A model generated the notes under the pieces. That model was not told the DNA's origin, ran no database searches, and saw nothing but the letters and a program-made list of their open reading frames with translations. A DNA stretch of 64,000 nucleotides, taken from positions 62,001 through 126,000 of the forward strand of contig NZ_SPQS01000011.1 in assembly GCF_004570865.1 (NCBI RefSeq), read 5' to 3'. Every line of letters starts with the position of its first letter. Position 1 is the stretch's first letter. The position numbers and the translations under genes are program-made. This DNA is from Bradyrhizobium frederickii (GTDB lineage Bacteria > Pseudomonadota > Alphaproteobacteria > Rhizobiales > Xanthobacteraceae). This document shows, piece after piece, positions 44,140-53,054 of this stretch.

Positions 44140-45753
44140 CTATGCCAGGTCCCGCCCCGGATCGAGCTTGGACGCGCTGAATTCATGCTGTGCGAGGGGA
44201 AGTCTGACCTCAAAGATCGACCCTTCGGGGCCTGATCGAGCAAGAACCAACTTGCCGCCCGCTCTTTCGAGAAGCGTTCGGCAGACCGCGAGGCCCAGAC
44301 CCATGCCGTTTGGCCTCGTGGTGAAGAACGGTTCGAATATTCGCTCTTGATCCGCGGGAGCAACACCGGGTCCTGTATCTTGGACGATCAGGAGCGCAGA
44401 GCCGCGCTCGGACCGTGAGGACAATGTCAATTCCCGCCTGCCCGATGCAGGGCTCATTGCCTCGATCGCGTTTTTCACCAGGTTGAGAATGACCTGCTGA
44501 ACCTGCGTGGGGTCTGCGTGCACATAGTGGCCCGGTGTGAAAAAATTCGCCGCGACCTGAATTTTGTGGAGTTGCAGCTCGTGCTCGAGGAGGCGCAATA
44601 CTTGCAGCGCAACGGTTTCCACGTGGATGGTAGTCGTAACGGTCCCTGAGCCCTTGAACAGCTCTCGGACGCTCGAGATCGTTGCATTGACCCGCAGGCT
44701 TGCCGTCTCGATGTCCTGCAGAATGACATCGACGTTGGCCAAGTCTGGAGGCTCCATACCAAGCTGCAGGCGCGCGGCCTCGACGTTTAGCGGAATCGAC
44801 GCCAATGGCGATCTGATCTCATGGGCGATCGCCGCGGTGGCCGCGTCGATGCTCATGAGCCGGTTGCCCCTTTCTCGTCGCAGCATCGTCAACGCGCTGG
44901 CGAGGCGCGAGTAGAGCAATGCCGTTTCCGTCAGAAGCACGCTCAACAGCAGTGAGCTCGCGACGAGTGCGAAGCCACGCGCGGCATACCAGCCCAGGGA
45001 GAAGCGGACCGAGCTCGCGACCGCCGCGACCAGGAAATTCGGAATCCAGGCCAGCAAGGTCACCATCAACCAGAGGTCGAGAATCGTGCGTCGGCGGACA
45101 AACAGCACGGCGAGCGTAATCGCGCCGAGCAGGCACAGCGCAATGTTGATCTGGTTTCCGAACCGCGTCTGTTGCGTGATGCTGCCCGTGTAAAATGGCG
45201 GCAGCAGTGCGACGTTTGCCGTCACCAGCCAGGCCAGCACAGCAATCGCCGCCACCACGCCGCAGATCGTCATCGCGAGGCTCTTCGCCGGCGCAATTCG
45301 AGAGGTCGGCTTTTCGTCCTTCAGGAAGGCGTAAGCCATGATGCAGAGAGGAAAAGTCGTATGCCACAGCACGAAGAACCAGGCGGGGCTGTTGTTGCCG
45401 TCGCCGATCACGCCGGCGGGCCCGTAGCCGCCGGGGAAGGTCAGCGTCTGCAGAAAGGCCATGGCGCCGCTGAAGATGTAAGCGCTGCCCACGGCAAGCA
45501 GCGCCCTGTGGGGCTGAATCGCGTATTGTGCAAATAAAAGGATCGCCGTGAGCAGGTCGACCAGGCTCAGAACCGTCTGGAGTACCGGAACGAACACGTC
45601 GATCCGTGCGAGCTGAAGGTGGGCGAACGGAGCAACCAGCACGGCGATCACGAGCAGGATGATCGCAGCAGCCGAAGCTGCGACCCGCTGCTGGCGCGTC
45701 GGAGGCATCGACGAGATCACGAGCGGGAAGTCGTGAGGAGAATCTACCGGCAT
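44140..45753 (-). CDS. MASE4-type membrane sensor histidine kinase
   Basis: 537 residues. The N-terminal 260 residues hold about seven membrane helices with the MASE4 pattern (F-P-G-G-Y-G-P then W-F-F-V-L-W-H-T-T-F-P-L). HisKA: A-H-E-I-R-S-P-L with phospho-acceptor H311. HATPase: N-box N-L-V-K-N-A-I-E-A-M, G1 D-T-G-P-G-V, F-box F-E-P-F-F-T-T and G2 G-M-G-L-G-L. No response regulator is adjacent. The start is the first ATG; no strong ribosome site distinguishes it from Met16. Confidence 0.88.
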   Translation of the reverse strand: MPVDSPHDFPLVISSMPPTRQQRVAASAAAIILLVIAVLVAPFAHLQLARIDVFVPVLQTVLSLVDLLTAILLFAQYAIQPHRALLAVGSAYIFSGAMAFLQTLTFPGGYGPAGVIGDGNNSPAWFFVLWHTTFPLCIMAYAFLKDEKPTSRIAPAKSLAMTICGVVAAIAVLAWLVTANVALLPPFYTGSITQQTRFGNQINIALCLLGAITLAVLFVRRRTILDLWLMVTLLAWIPNFLVAAVASSVRFSLGWYAARGFALVASSLLLSVLLTETALLYSRLASALTMLRRERGNRLMSIDAATAAIAHEIRSPLASIPLNVEAARLQLGMEPPDLANVDVILQDIETASLRVNATISSVRELFKGSGTVTTTIHVETVALQVLRLLEHELQLHKIQVAANFFTPGHYVHADPTQVQQVILNLVKNAIEAMSPASGRRELTLSSRSERGSALLIVQDTGPGVAPADQERIFEPFFTTRPNGMGLGLAVCRTLLERAGGKLVLARSGPEGSIFEVRLPLAQHEFSASKLDPGRDLA

Positions 45754-45832
45754 GGAGGAAGCCCAATGACATTAACCGGTCGGCCTCCGCCAGTGAGAAC
45801 GAGTTGAGCGTGAGGGTCAAGTGGCCAGTTTC

Positions 45833-46354
45833 CTACCCGAGCGTTAAAACGAGATGCACCAGGCCAGGATCGCCACTGGCGATTGGACTAAAGCCAAACT
45901 TGCGGAAGACGCTGAGCATCGGCGCGTTGTCCGGCAGCACCTCCGCGGTCAGCTGCCGTAACTCGGCGCCGCGAGCCAGCTTGACAAGATGACGCATCAG
46001 GAGTGAGCCGACGCCGCGCCGCTGCCAGGCGTCTATCACCACGAAGGCCATTTCGGCCCGCCCTGGTTCGAAAACGATATAGCGCCCGCCAGCGACGATG
46101 GCGCTCTTGCCTGCTGCGTCGGCCACGGCGACTAGCGCAACGTGGCTTTTGAAGTCGGCGTTCATGAAGAAGCTGCGCTCCTTGTCCGAGAAGTGCCGCT
46201 TCGTCGTAAAGAACCGGCGCTGCAATGACTGCGCCCCCGTTGCCTCCAACGCGGCGAGCATGCCGGCCTCATCGTCCGGCCGAAGGGCGCGGACCTCGAT
46301 CAGATTGCCGTCACGCAAGTGCTCGCTTGCGCTATATTGACCAATGTCGGACAT
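45833..46354 (-). CDS. GNAT family N-acetyltransferase
   Basis: 173 residues from the ATG at 46354; a long upstream extension is not supported. Single GNAT domain: V-V-I-D-A-W-Q-R-R-G-V-G-S-L-L-M near 107 (acetyl-CoA loop) and M-L-S-V-F-R-K-F-G-F at the end. The shape resembles the regulatory acetyltransferase domains of Pat-type protein lysine acetylases, but a free-standing GNAT could act on many amines. It is divergent from the AI-2E-type gene and shares a TTGA-N6-TCAA box with it, so low-oxygen control is likely. Confidence 0.8.
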   Translation of the reverse strand: MSDIGQYSASEHLRDGNLIEVRALRPDDEAGMLAALEATGAQSLQRRFFTTKRHFSDKERSFFMNADFKSHVALVAVADAAGKSAIVAGGRYIVFEPGRAEMAFVVIDAWQRRGVGSLLMRHLVKLARGAELRQLTAEVLPDNAPMLSVFRKFGFSPIASGDPGLVHLVLTLG

Positions 46355-46430
46355 CGCGTTCTCGTGCCGTAGGCCGGCTTCGATCGTGTCCGGCGTCCTC
46401 CCATCAGGTCGCTCCTTGGGCTTCGCTCGC

Positions 46431-46444
46431 TTGATCCAGATCAA
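46431..46444. promoter_or_regulatory. FixK/FNR-type box between GNAT and AI-2E-type genes
   Basis: TTGATCCAGATCAA, a perfect FNR/FixK palindrome (TTGAT-N4-ATCAA). Its centre is 65 bases before the GTG of the AI-2E-type gene and 84 before the GNAT ATG, which fits activation at about -41.5 for the former with a 24-base leader. Confidence 0.8.
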
Positions 46445-46502
46445 GATCGCAGCGCAACCGCGCCGGCTACGCTTGTCCGCCGGCCACACAGGAGGCACGT
46501 CC

Positions 46503-47600
46503 GTGAAGACACTTCGCCAGCTTCTCACCGGAGAGGACGTGATCCAGCTGGTGATCCGGCTCGGCTTACTCGCGCTGTTGATCTTCTGGACGTTCTACCT
46601 GGTCCGCCCGTTCGTGACGATTCTGGTCTGGGCCCTCGTGCTCGCGGTCGCGCTCAATCCAGCCTTCGTCCTGCTCGCCAAGCTGCTGGGCGGCCGCCCG
46701 AAGCTCGCGGCGACCATTCTCACGGCGGCCAATTTCGCCGTCGTCATTGGGCCGGCAGCCTGGCTCGGCCTCGGCGCGGTGGACGGGATCAAGGATTTTG
46801 CAGCTCAATTGGCGGTCGGCGAACTGGCGGTTCCCTCGCCGCCCGAGGCGATCAAGAGCTGGCCCCTGATCGGGACGCAGTTTTACGAGCTCTGGGATCA
46901 GGCCTCGACCAATCTGCGACCGGTTCTGCAAATGATCGCACCATATCTGAAGCCGTTTGCCGGAACGTTGCTCGGCCTTGCAGGCGATGCCGGCGTAGGC
47001 ACGATCAAGTTTCTGCTCTCGGTCGCGGTCGCCGGATTCATCTTCCCGTATGGGGCGCAGCTGGTCGCGGCAGGCAGGGGCTTTCTGTCGCGGATCGTAC
47101 CCGAGCAGAGCGAGCACTTTCTGGATCTGGCAGGTGCCACCATTCGCGCGGTAGCACAAGGCGTGATCGGCATCGCCGTCATCCAGGCGCTGCTGGCCGG
47201 TATTGGTTTCAAGTTGGCGGGCATCCCGATTGCCGGCCTATTGGCGCTCGTGGTGCTGCTTCTCTCGATTGTCCAGATCGGCGCCGCCCTCGTCGTGCTC
47301 CCGGTGATCATATGGATCTGGACCGACAAGGACGTCTCCACGGCCGTGCTGCTGACGCTGTTCCTCGGCGCGGTCAGCATTCTCGACAATATATTGAAGC
47401 CCATGGTGATGGGGCGCGGCCTGACGACGCCGACGCTCGTCATCCTCATCGGCGTGATCGGCGGCACCCTGGGCCACGGGATCATCGGTCTTTTCATCGG
47501 ACCGATCATCCTGTCGGTGGCCTGGGAACTTGCGGTGGCCTGGATCGGGACCGGCCGCACCAGCCCGGCGCGGCATGCAGTCCCCCGAACGTTGACCTAA
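46503..47600 (+). CDS. AI-2E family transporter
   Basis: 365 residues from GTG 46503 with AGGAGG upstream. Seven or eight membrane helices with the family's central soluble segment (about 90-150) and the C-terminal G-V-I-G-G-T-L-G-H-G-I-I-G-L-F-I-G-P motif. Family members export small molecules or act as Na+/H+ antiporters, and the AI-2 name should not be taken as function. It follows a FixK-type box. Confidence 0.88.
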   Translation: MKTLRQLLTGEDVIQLVIRLGLLALLIFWTFYLVRPFVTILVWALVLAVALNPAFVLLAKLLGGRPKLAATILTAANFAVVIGPAAWLGLGAVDGIKDFAAQLAVGELAVPSPPEAIKSWPLIGTQFYELWDQASTNLRPVLQMIAPYLKPFAGTLLGLAGDAGVGTIKFLLSVAVAGFIFPYGAQLVAAGRGFLSRIVPEQSEHFLDLAGATIRAVAQGVIGIAVIQALLAGIGFKLAGIPIAGLLALVVLLLSIVQIGAALVVLPVIIWIWTDKDVSTAVLLTLFLGAVSILDNILKPMVMGRGLTTPTLVILIGVIGGTLGHGIIGLFIGPIILSVAWELAVAWIGTGRTSPARHAVPRTLT

Positions 47601-47605
47601 ATCAA
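47592..47605 (+). promoter_or_regulatory. FixK/FNR-type box before the DUF3141 operon
   Basis: TTGACCTAAATCAA (TTGA-N6-TCAA) overlaps the stop of the AI-2E-type gene and is centred 60 bases before the DUF3141 ATG. Confidence 0.75.
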
Positions 47606-47658
47606 CGTCGGCCGTCCCCGAGCGCCTTGGATCAAGCCGCGCGGTGATGAGGTCCGAA

Positions 47659-49878
47659 ATGTCGATGGAAATCCCAAGCCTGCCCGGCGGTCCGCTGTCC
47701 GGGGTCGTTGCCTCCGCTGTCGAATACATGGTCGATGCAGGCCAGCGTAGCGTGCTGTTTCTCGACATCATGCGCCAGCGCGGCGACCAGTACCGCGAGC
47801 ACGTCGCGCAGACTGCGCCGCATGTGCTGCAATATGCTGCCGAATTGATCATGGACGGCCGCAAGCTCGACGAGCCGGTCAATTACGCGCTGGTGCGCAT
47901 CATCCCGCCGGAGGGGGTGGAACTCGATCTTGAGCGCCGGCCGTTCATCGTGGTCGATCCGCGCGCCGGCCACGGTCCGGGCATCGGCGGCTTCAAGGCG
48001 GACAGCGAAATCGGCGTCGCGATGAAGGCCGGGCATCCCTGCTATTTCGTCGGCTTCCTGCCGGAGCCGATGCCGGGACAGACCATCGAGCGGATCGCGC
48101 GAGCTGAAGCGCTGTTCGTGGAGAAAGTCATCAGCCTGCATCCGCAGGCCGATGGCAAGCCGTGCGTGATCGGCAATTGCCAGGCCGGCTGGGCCGTCAT
48201 GATCCTGGCCTCGCTACGGCCGGAATTGTTCGGTCCGCTGATTATTGCCGGGGCCCCGCTCGCCTACTGGGCTGGCGTGCACGGAAAATATCCGATGCGC
48301 TATGCCGGTGGCCTGCTTGGTGGAAGCTGGCTGACGGCGCTGACCAGCGATCTCGGCGCCGGCAAGTTCGACGGCGCGTGGCTGGTGCAGAACTTCGAGA
48401 GCCAAAATCCCTCGAATACGCTCTGGACCAAGCAATACAACGTCTATTCCAAGGTCGACACCGAAGCCGACCGCTACCTGGAGTTCGAACGCTGGTGGGG
48501 CGGGCACGTCAATCTCAACGCCGAGGAGATCCAGTTCATTGTCGACGAGCTGTTCGTCGGCAACAATCTCGCGGCGGGCAAGATCGAGATGTCCGACGGC
48601 CGCAAGGTGGATTTGCGCAACATCAGGTCGCCGATCCTGGTGTTTTGCTCCAAGGGCGACAACGTCACGCCGCCGCAGCAAGCGCTGCACTGGATCCTCG
48701 ATTGCTATGCCGACGTCGATGAGATCAGGGCTTACGGGCAGACCATCGTCTACACGGTTCACGAGAGCATCGGGCACCTCGGCATTTTCGTCTCCGGCGG
48801 TGTCGCCAAGAAGGAGCATGCCGAATTCTCCAGCAATATCGACCTGATCGACGTGCTGCCGCCGGGGCTCTACGAGGCGACGTTCGAAGCCAAGGACGAG
48901 GAGACCACGAGTTCAGATCTCGTCGTCGGCCAATGGGTCATGCGCTGCGAGGCGCGCACGCTCGACGATATCCGCGCCATGGGCGGCAATTCGCCCGAGG
49001 ACGAGCGACGCTTCGCGGCTGCCAAGCGCGTTTCGGAACTCAATCTTGCTGCCTACCAGAAATTCGTCCAGCCCTGGGTCAAGAGCATGACGTCGCCGCA
49101 ATTGGCCGAAGCGATGCGCAATCTGCATCCGCTGCGCCTCCAGTATGAAGCGCTCAGCAGCCAGAATCCCTGGATGGCCATGGTGAAGTCCGCGGCAGAG
49201 GAGATCGAGGAGAATCGCAAGCCTGTCGCGAAGGACAATCCGTTCCTGGCGTTCCAGGAGCAGATGTCCAAGCAGATCGTGCACGTGCTGGACAGCTGGC
49301 GCGACTCGCAGGAGGCGCTCAGCGAAGCGATCTTCCTCAACGTCTACGGTTCGCCTCTCTTGCAGGCGGCTGTCGGGGTCGATCCAACGTCCGAGCCATC
49401 ACGCCGGCGGGAGATGTCGCCCGAACACCGCGCCATGCTCAAGCAGCGGATCGCCGAATTGAAGGCGAAAATCGGTGAGGGCGGACTCCGCGAAGCGGCC
49501 TTGCGCGCGCTCCTTTACGTGGGCTCGGCGCGAGGCATGGTCGACGAGCGGAGCATCGAGGCCTTGCGCCAGGTTCGCCGCGAACATGGCGGCGCGCGTA
49601 TGACGCTTGCCGAGTTCAAGACGCTGGTGCGTGAGCAGTTCTTCATGCTGCTGCTGGACAGGGACGCAACGCTGGCTGCGATTCCCAAGCTGCTGCCCGA
49701 CGACTTGAAGCAAAGGCGTGCAGTGTTTGCCGCCATCCGCGAGGTGCTGTCGGCCAGCGAGGCGATTTCCGGCGAACGTGCAGACCGCCTGAAGCGCATT
49801 GCCGATCTGTTCGGCGTGGATTCGGGAGAGGCAACGTCGAAAGTTGCCCCTTTCGACCCCAAGGCGAGGGCGTCCTAG
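47659..49878 (+). CDS. DUF3141 protein, PhaC-like alpha/beta hydrolase
   Basis: 739 residues from the ATG six bases after GAGG; other starts lie within 15 bases upstream. The alpha/beta hydrolase core (about 60-400) has a G-N-C-Q-A-G-W elbow with Cys 174 instead of Ser, D334 in F-C-S-K-G-D-N-V-T-P and H373 in E-S-I-G-H-L-G-I. That Cys-Asp-His set is the one used by polyhydroxyalkanoate synthases (PhaC). The C-terminal 340 residues are helical, ending in an E-R-A-D-R-L-K-R-I region. It is co-oriented with pta/ack/fabI under a FixK-type box. Whether it makes or remodels a polyester is unknown. Confidence 0.88.
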   Translation: MSMEIPSLPGGPLSGVVASAVEYMVDAGQRSVLFLDIMRQRGDQYREHVAQTAPHVLQYAAELIMDGRKLDEPVNYALVRIIPPEGVELDLERRPFIVVDPRAGHGPGIGGFKADSEIGVAMKAGHPCYFVGFLPEPMPGQTIERIARAEALFVEKVISLHPQADGKPCVIGNCQAGWAVMILASLRPELFGPLIIAGAPLAYWAGVHGKYPMRYAGGLLGGSWLTALTSDLGAGKFDGAWLVQNFESQNPSNTLWTKQYNVYSKVDTEADRYLEFERWWGGHVNLNAEEIQFIVDELFVGNNLAAGKIEMSDGRKVDLRNIRSPILVFCSKGDNVTPPQQALHWILDCYADVDEIRAYGQTIVYTVHESIGHLGIFVSGGVAKKEHAEFSSNIDLIDVLPPGLYEATFEAKDEETTSSDLVVGQWVMRCEARTLDDIRAMGGNSPEDERRFAAAKRVSELNLAAYQKFVQPWVKSMTSPQLAEAMRNLHPLRLQYEALSSQNPWMAMVKSAAEEIEENRKPVAKDNPFLAFQEQMSKQIVHVLDSWRDSQEALSEAIFLNVYGSPLLQAAVGVDPTSEPSRRREMSPEHRAMLKQRIAELKAKIGEGGLREAALRALLYVGSARGMVDERSIEALRQVRREHGGARMTLAEFKTLVREQFFMLLLDRDATLAAIPKLLPDDLKQRRAVFAAIREVLSASEAISGERADRLKRIADLFGVDSGEATSKVAPFDPKARAS

Positions 49879-49907
49879 CGCATATCGGAAGGATGGAGGG
49901 CGATATC

Positions 49908-50870
49908 ATGTCAGCCGATACGAGACCGGCACAGTCTCCTAGCAAATATGATCGGCTGATCGCTGCAGCCAGAGCGGCGTCGCCCGCCCCCACCATCGTG
50001 GTGCATCCATGCGACGAGACCTCGCTCCGCGGCGCGGTCGAGAGCGCCCAGGCTGGGATCATCGCGCCGGTGCTGGTTGGGCCTGCTAGCAAGATCAGGG
50101 AGACGGCCGCGAGGTTCAGCGTCGATATCTCCGGATACGAGATCGTCGATGCCGCGCACAGCGACGCCGCGGCAGCGAAGGGCGTCGAACTCATTCATGC
50201 CGCCAGAGGCGAATTGCTGATGAAAGGCAGCCTGCACACCGACGAGTTGATGCGTGCCGTAACAGCGAAGGTCGGCGGCCTGCGCACCGATCGGCGCATC
50301 AGCCACGTGTTCGTCATGGACGTGCCAGCCTATGCCGAGACCATCTTTGTGACGGACGCGGCCATCAACATCTTCCCGGATCTCGATGCCAAGCGCGATA
50401 TCATCCAGAACGCAATCGACCTCTACACGCAGACCGGCTTCGGCAAGCTGCCTCGAATTGCCATCCTCTCCGCCGTCGAGACCGTCACTTCCAAGATTCC
50501 GTCGACCATCGAGGCTGCGGCGCTCTGCAAGATGGCCGATCGCGGCCAGATTACCGGCGGACTGCTGGATGGTCCGCTGGCCTTCGACAATGCGATCGAT
50601 CCGGAGGCGGCGCGCATCAAGGGCATCAAGTCGGACGTTGCGGGCAGGGCGCAGATCCTGGTCGTTCCCGATCTCGAGGCCGGCAACATGCTGGCGAAGA
50701 ACCTCGCCTATTTTGCCAAGGCGGATGGTGCGGGTATCGTGCTTGGCGCCCGGGTGCCGGTTGTCCTGACCTCGCGCGCCGACTCGCCACGTGCACGAAT
50801 GGCCTCCTGCGCGGTCGCCGCGCTTTACGCCAACGCGAGACGACTGAAAACGCCAACGATTGCCGCGTGA
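49908..50870 (+). CDS. Phosphate acetyl/butyryltransferase family protein
   Basis: 320 residues from the ATG with GGAGGG upstream. It matches the PTA/PTB catalytic domain: P-V-L-V-G-P near 52, T-D-A-A-I-N-I-F-P-D near 150, G-L-L-D-G-P-L-A-F-D-N-A near 225 and A-G-A-G-I-V-L-G-A-R-V-P. No N-terminal MaoC domain is present, although a MaoC gene occurs 3 kb away. It turns acetyl- or acyl-CoA and phosphate into acyl phosphate for the adjacent kinase, which makes ATP. Substrate length is unclear. Confidence 0.88.
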   Translation: MSADTRPAQSPSKYDRLIAAARAASPAPTIVVHPCDETSLRGAVESAQAGIIAPVLVGPASKIRETAARFSVDISGYEIVDAAHSDAAAAKGVELIHAARGELLMKGSLHTDELMRAVTAKVGGLRTDRRISHVFVMDVPAYAETIFVTDAAINIFPDLDAKRDIIQNAIDLYTQTGFGKLPRIAILSAVETVTSKIPSTIEAAALCKMADRGQITGGLLDGPLAFDNAIDPEAARIKGIKSDVAGRAQILVVPDLEAGNMLAKNLAYFAKADGAGIVLGARVPVVLTSRADSPRARMASCAVAALYANARRLKTPTIAA

Positions 50871-50875
50871 TCGCC

Positions 50876-52090
50876 ATGGATACGATCCTTGTCGTCAACG
50901 CCGGCTCATCGAGTGTGAAGTTCCAGGTCTATTCGGTCGAGGGCGAAGGCACTCTTCGCCGTCAGATCAAAGGCCAGATGGATGGCATCGGCACCCGGCC
51001 GCGCCTGCGGGCCAGTGGTGCAAACGGCGATTCGCTGGCCGACCGCTGCTATCCGATCGAGGCGGTGGCAAACGTTCCGGCCGCGATGGAGGTCGCGGGC
51101 GATTGGCTGCGGAACGAGATGCAGGTCAATCCGCTTGCAGTCGGGCATCGCGTCGTGCACGGCGGCGCGGAGTTCGACCGGCCGGTGTTGATCGATCATG
51201 GCGTGGTGGCACGTCTCGATCGCCTGGTCACGCTGGCACCGCTGCATCAGCCGCATAATCTGGCTCCAGTCCGCTCGATCCTCGTCAACTTTCCGAAGCT
51301 GCCCCAGGTCGCCTGCTTCGATACGGCGTTTCATCGCACGCATAGTGCGGTCGCGGACCATTACGCAATCCCGCATCAGCTTCATTCGGAAGGCGTGCGG
51401 CGGTACGGTTTCCACGGGCTTTCCTACGAATATATCTCGAAAACGCTGCCCCAGATTGCCCCTGAGATCGCGACCAGGCGGATCATTGTCGCCCATCTCG
51501 GCAGCGGCGCATCGATGTGTGCCATCAAGGGCGGACAGAGTGTCGAAAGCACCATGGGATTCACCGCGTTGGATGGGCTTCCGATGGGGACGCGGCCCGG
51601 CCAGCTCGATCCCGGCGTCGTGCTTTACCTGATGTCGGAGAAGGGGCTGTCCGTCGCGAAGGTCCAGGATTTTCTCTATCGCGATTGCGGGTTGAAAGGC
51701 TTGTCCGGCATCAGCAACGACATGCGCGAGCTCGAAGCCAGCGACAGCTTCAACGCAAAACTGGCGATCGATTGTTTCGTCTATCGGATCGGGCTCAATG
51801 CCGGCATGCTCGCCGCCGCCCTGCAGGGTCTGGATGCCTTCGTTTTCACCGCCGGCATTGGCGAGAACTCCGCTGGCATCCGCGCGCGCGTTGCGGATCA
51901 CCTCGGCTGGTTCGGCGTTGCGCTGAATGCAAGCGAGAATGCGCGTCACGCCCGACTGATATCGCGTCCCGACAGCGCCATTCCCGTCTACGTCGTGCCG
52001 ACAGACGAGGAGTTGATGATTGCGCAGCACACGCTGGCGCTCCTGATGAACGGCAAATCGCACGATTCCAGAACCAAGAGGGTGTCATGA
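50876..52090 (+). CDS. ackA: Acetate kinase
   Basis: 404 residues from ATG 50876; a GTG that overlaps the upstream stop is an alternative. N-A-G-S-S-S-V-K-F at residue 8, V-G-H-R-V-V-H-G-G near 90, G-F-H-G-L-S-Y near 175, H-L-G-S-G-A-S near 205 and G-x-x-M-G-T-R-P-G-Q-L-D-P-G near 235. It converts acetyl phosphate and ADP to acetate and ATP. Following a phosphotransacetylase, it gives substrate-level ATP, useful when respiration is limited. The stop overlaps the fabI start (ATGA). Confidence 0.95.
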   Translation: MDTILVVNAGSSSVKFQVYSVEGEGTLRRQIKGQMDGIGTRPRLRASGANGDSLADRCYPIEAVANVPAAMEVAGDWLRNEMQVNPLAVGHRVVHGGAEFDRPVLIDHGVVARLDRLVTLAPLHQPHNLAPVRSILVNFPKLPQVACFDTAFHRTHSAVADHYAIPHQLHSEGVRRYGFHGLSYEYISKTLPQIAPEIATRRIIVAHLGSGASMCAIKGGQSVESTMGFTALDGLPMGTRPGQLDPGVVLYLMSEKGLSVAKVQDFLYRDCGLKGLSGISNDMRELEASDSFNAKLAIDCFVYRIGLNAGMLAAALQGLDAFVFTAGIGENSAGIRARVADHLGWFGVALNASENARHARLISRPDSAIPVYVVPTDEELMIAQHTLALLMNGKSHDSRTKRVS

Positions 52091-52875
52091 TTCCCGTTTT
52101 CCCGGACAGCAAGGTTGCCCTCAAGGGCAAGAAGGGCCTCATCGTCGGTATCGCCAATGATCAGTCGATCGCGTGGGGATGCGCCAGGGCGTTCCGCGCT
52201 CTCGGCGCCGAGGTCGCGGTGACTTATCTGAACGATCGGGCCAAAAAGCACGTCGAGCCCTTGGCGCAGGCGCTGGAGGCGCCGATCTTCATGCCGATGG
52301 ACGTGATGGTCGAGGGGCAGACTGAGGCGGTATTCGAGCGCATCGAGAAGGAATGGGGGCAACTCGATTTCCTGCTGCACTCGATCGCCTTCTCGCCGAA
52401 GGAAGCATTGCACGGCCGTGTCGTCGACGTCGGCCGCGATGGCTTCCTCAAGACAATGGACGTCTCATGCTGGTCGTTCATGCGGATGGCACATCTTGCC
52501 GAGCCACTCATGAAGAATGGCGGAACGATGTTCACCATGACCTATTACGGCAGCCAGATGGTCGTGAAGAACTACAACGTGATGGGCGTGGCCAAGGCCG
52601 CTCTTGAAGCCGCCGTCCGCTACATCGCAGCCGAGCTTGGTCCGAAGGGCATCCGTGTCCACGCGATCTCCCCCGGGCCGCTCGCCACGCGAGCCGCGTC
52701 GGGAATCCCCGAGTTTGACGATCTGATGGACAAGGCACAGTCCACCGCGCCGGCCCGCAGCCTCGTCAGCATCGAAGATGTCGGTAATGCCACGGCATTC
52801 CTCGCACTCGACGGCGCCAAGCTGATCACCGGCGGCGTGCTCTACATCGACGGCGGCTATCACATCATCGATTGA
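52087..52875 (+). CDS. fabI: Enoyl-[acyl-carrier-protein] reductase FabI
   Basis: 262 residues. G-I-A-N-D-Q-S-I-A-W-G at about 21 (FabI cofactor loop), H-S-I-A-F-S-P-K-E-A-L near 100, T-Y-Y-G-S near 155 and Y-N-V-M-G-V-A-K with the catalytic Tyr and Lys. NADH-dependent reduction of trans-2-enoyl-ACP. It is translationally coupled to ackA, an unusual place for a fatty-acid synthesis enzyme, so it is probably a second copy expressed with the low-oxygen operon. A plausible terminator lies 135 bp downstream. Confidence 0.93.
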   Translation: MIPVFPDSKVALKGKKGLIVGIANDQSIAWGCARAFRALGAEVAVTYLNDRAKKHVEPLAQALEAPIFMPMDVMVEGQTEAVFERIEKEWGQLDFLLHSIAFSPKEALHGRVVDVGRDGFLKTMDVSCWSFMRMAHLAEPLMKNGGTMFTMTYYGSQMVVKNYNVMGVAKAALEAAVRYIAAELGPKGIRVHAISPGPLATRAASGIPEFDDLMDKAQSTAPARSLVSIEDVGNATAFLALDGAKLITGGVLYIDGGYHIID

Positions 52876-53009
52876 GGCGCGGGCTTGTTGCTGTCGCGTC
52901 CGGCAGTCTCGGAGACGAGGGACTGATCATGCCACCTATGTCGGTGTTTTGCCCGACGGAGCAACCGTCTTTCTGGCTGACTGTCGCCGACCGAAAAACG
53001 TAATGACTT

Positions 53010-53052
53010 CAAGCCCCAGCCTACTGTGCATGGGGTTGTTTTCGCTTTTTTT
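53010..53052 (+). terminator. Possible terminator of the DUF3141-pta-ackA-fabI operon
   Basis: An imperfect stem (53010-53018, CAAGCCCCA, with 53031-53038, TGGGGTTG, one bulged G) is followed by TTTTCG and a run of seven T. It ends just before the convergent MaoC gene. Confidence 0.5.
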
Positions 53053-53054
53053 GC

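Noticed and set aside
45804..45820. TTGA...TCAA near the start of the histidine kinase gene
   Set aside because: The half-sites are separated by nine bases instead of six, so it is not a FixK-type box.
52929..53003. 24-codon frame after fabI
   Set aside because: It lies in the intergenic end of the operon, with weak ribosome site and no recognisable family.
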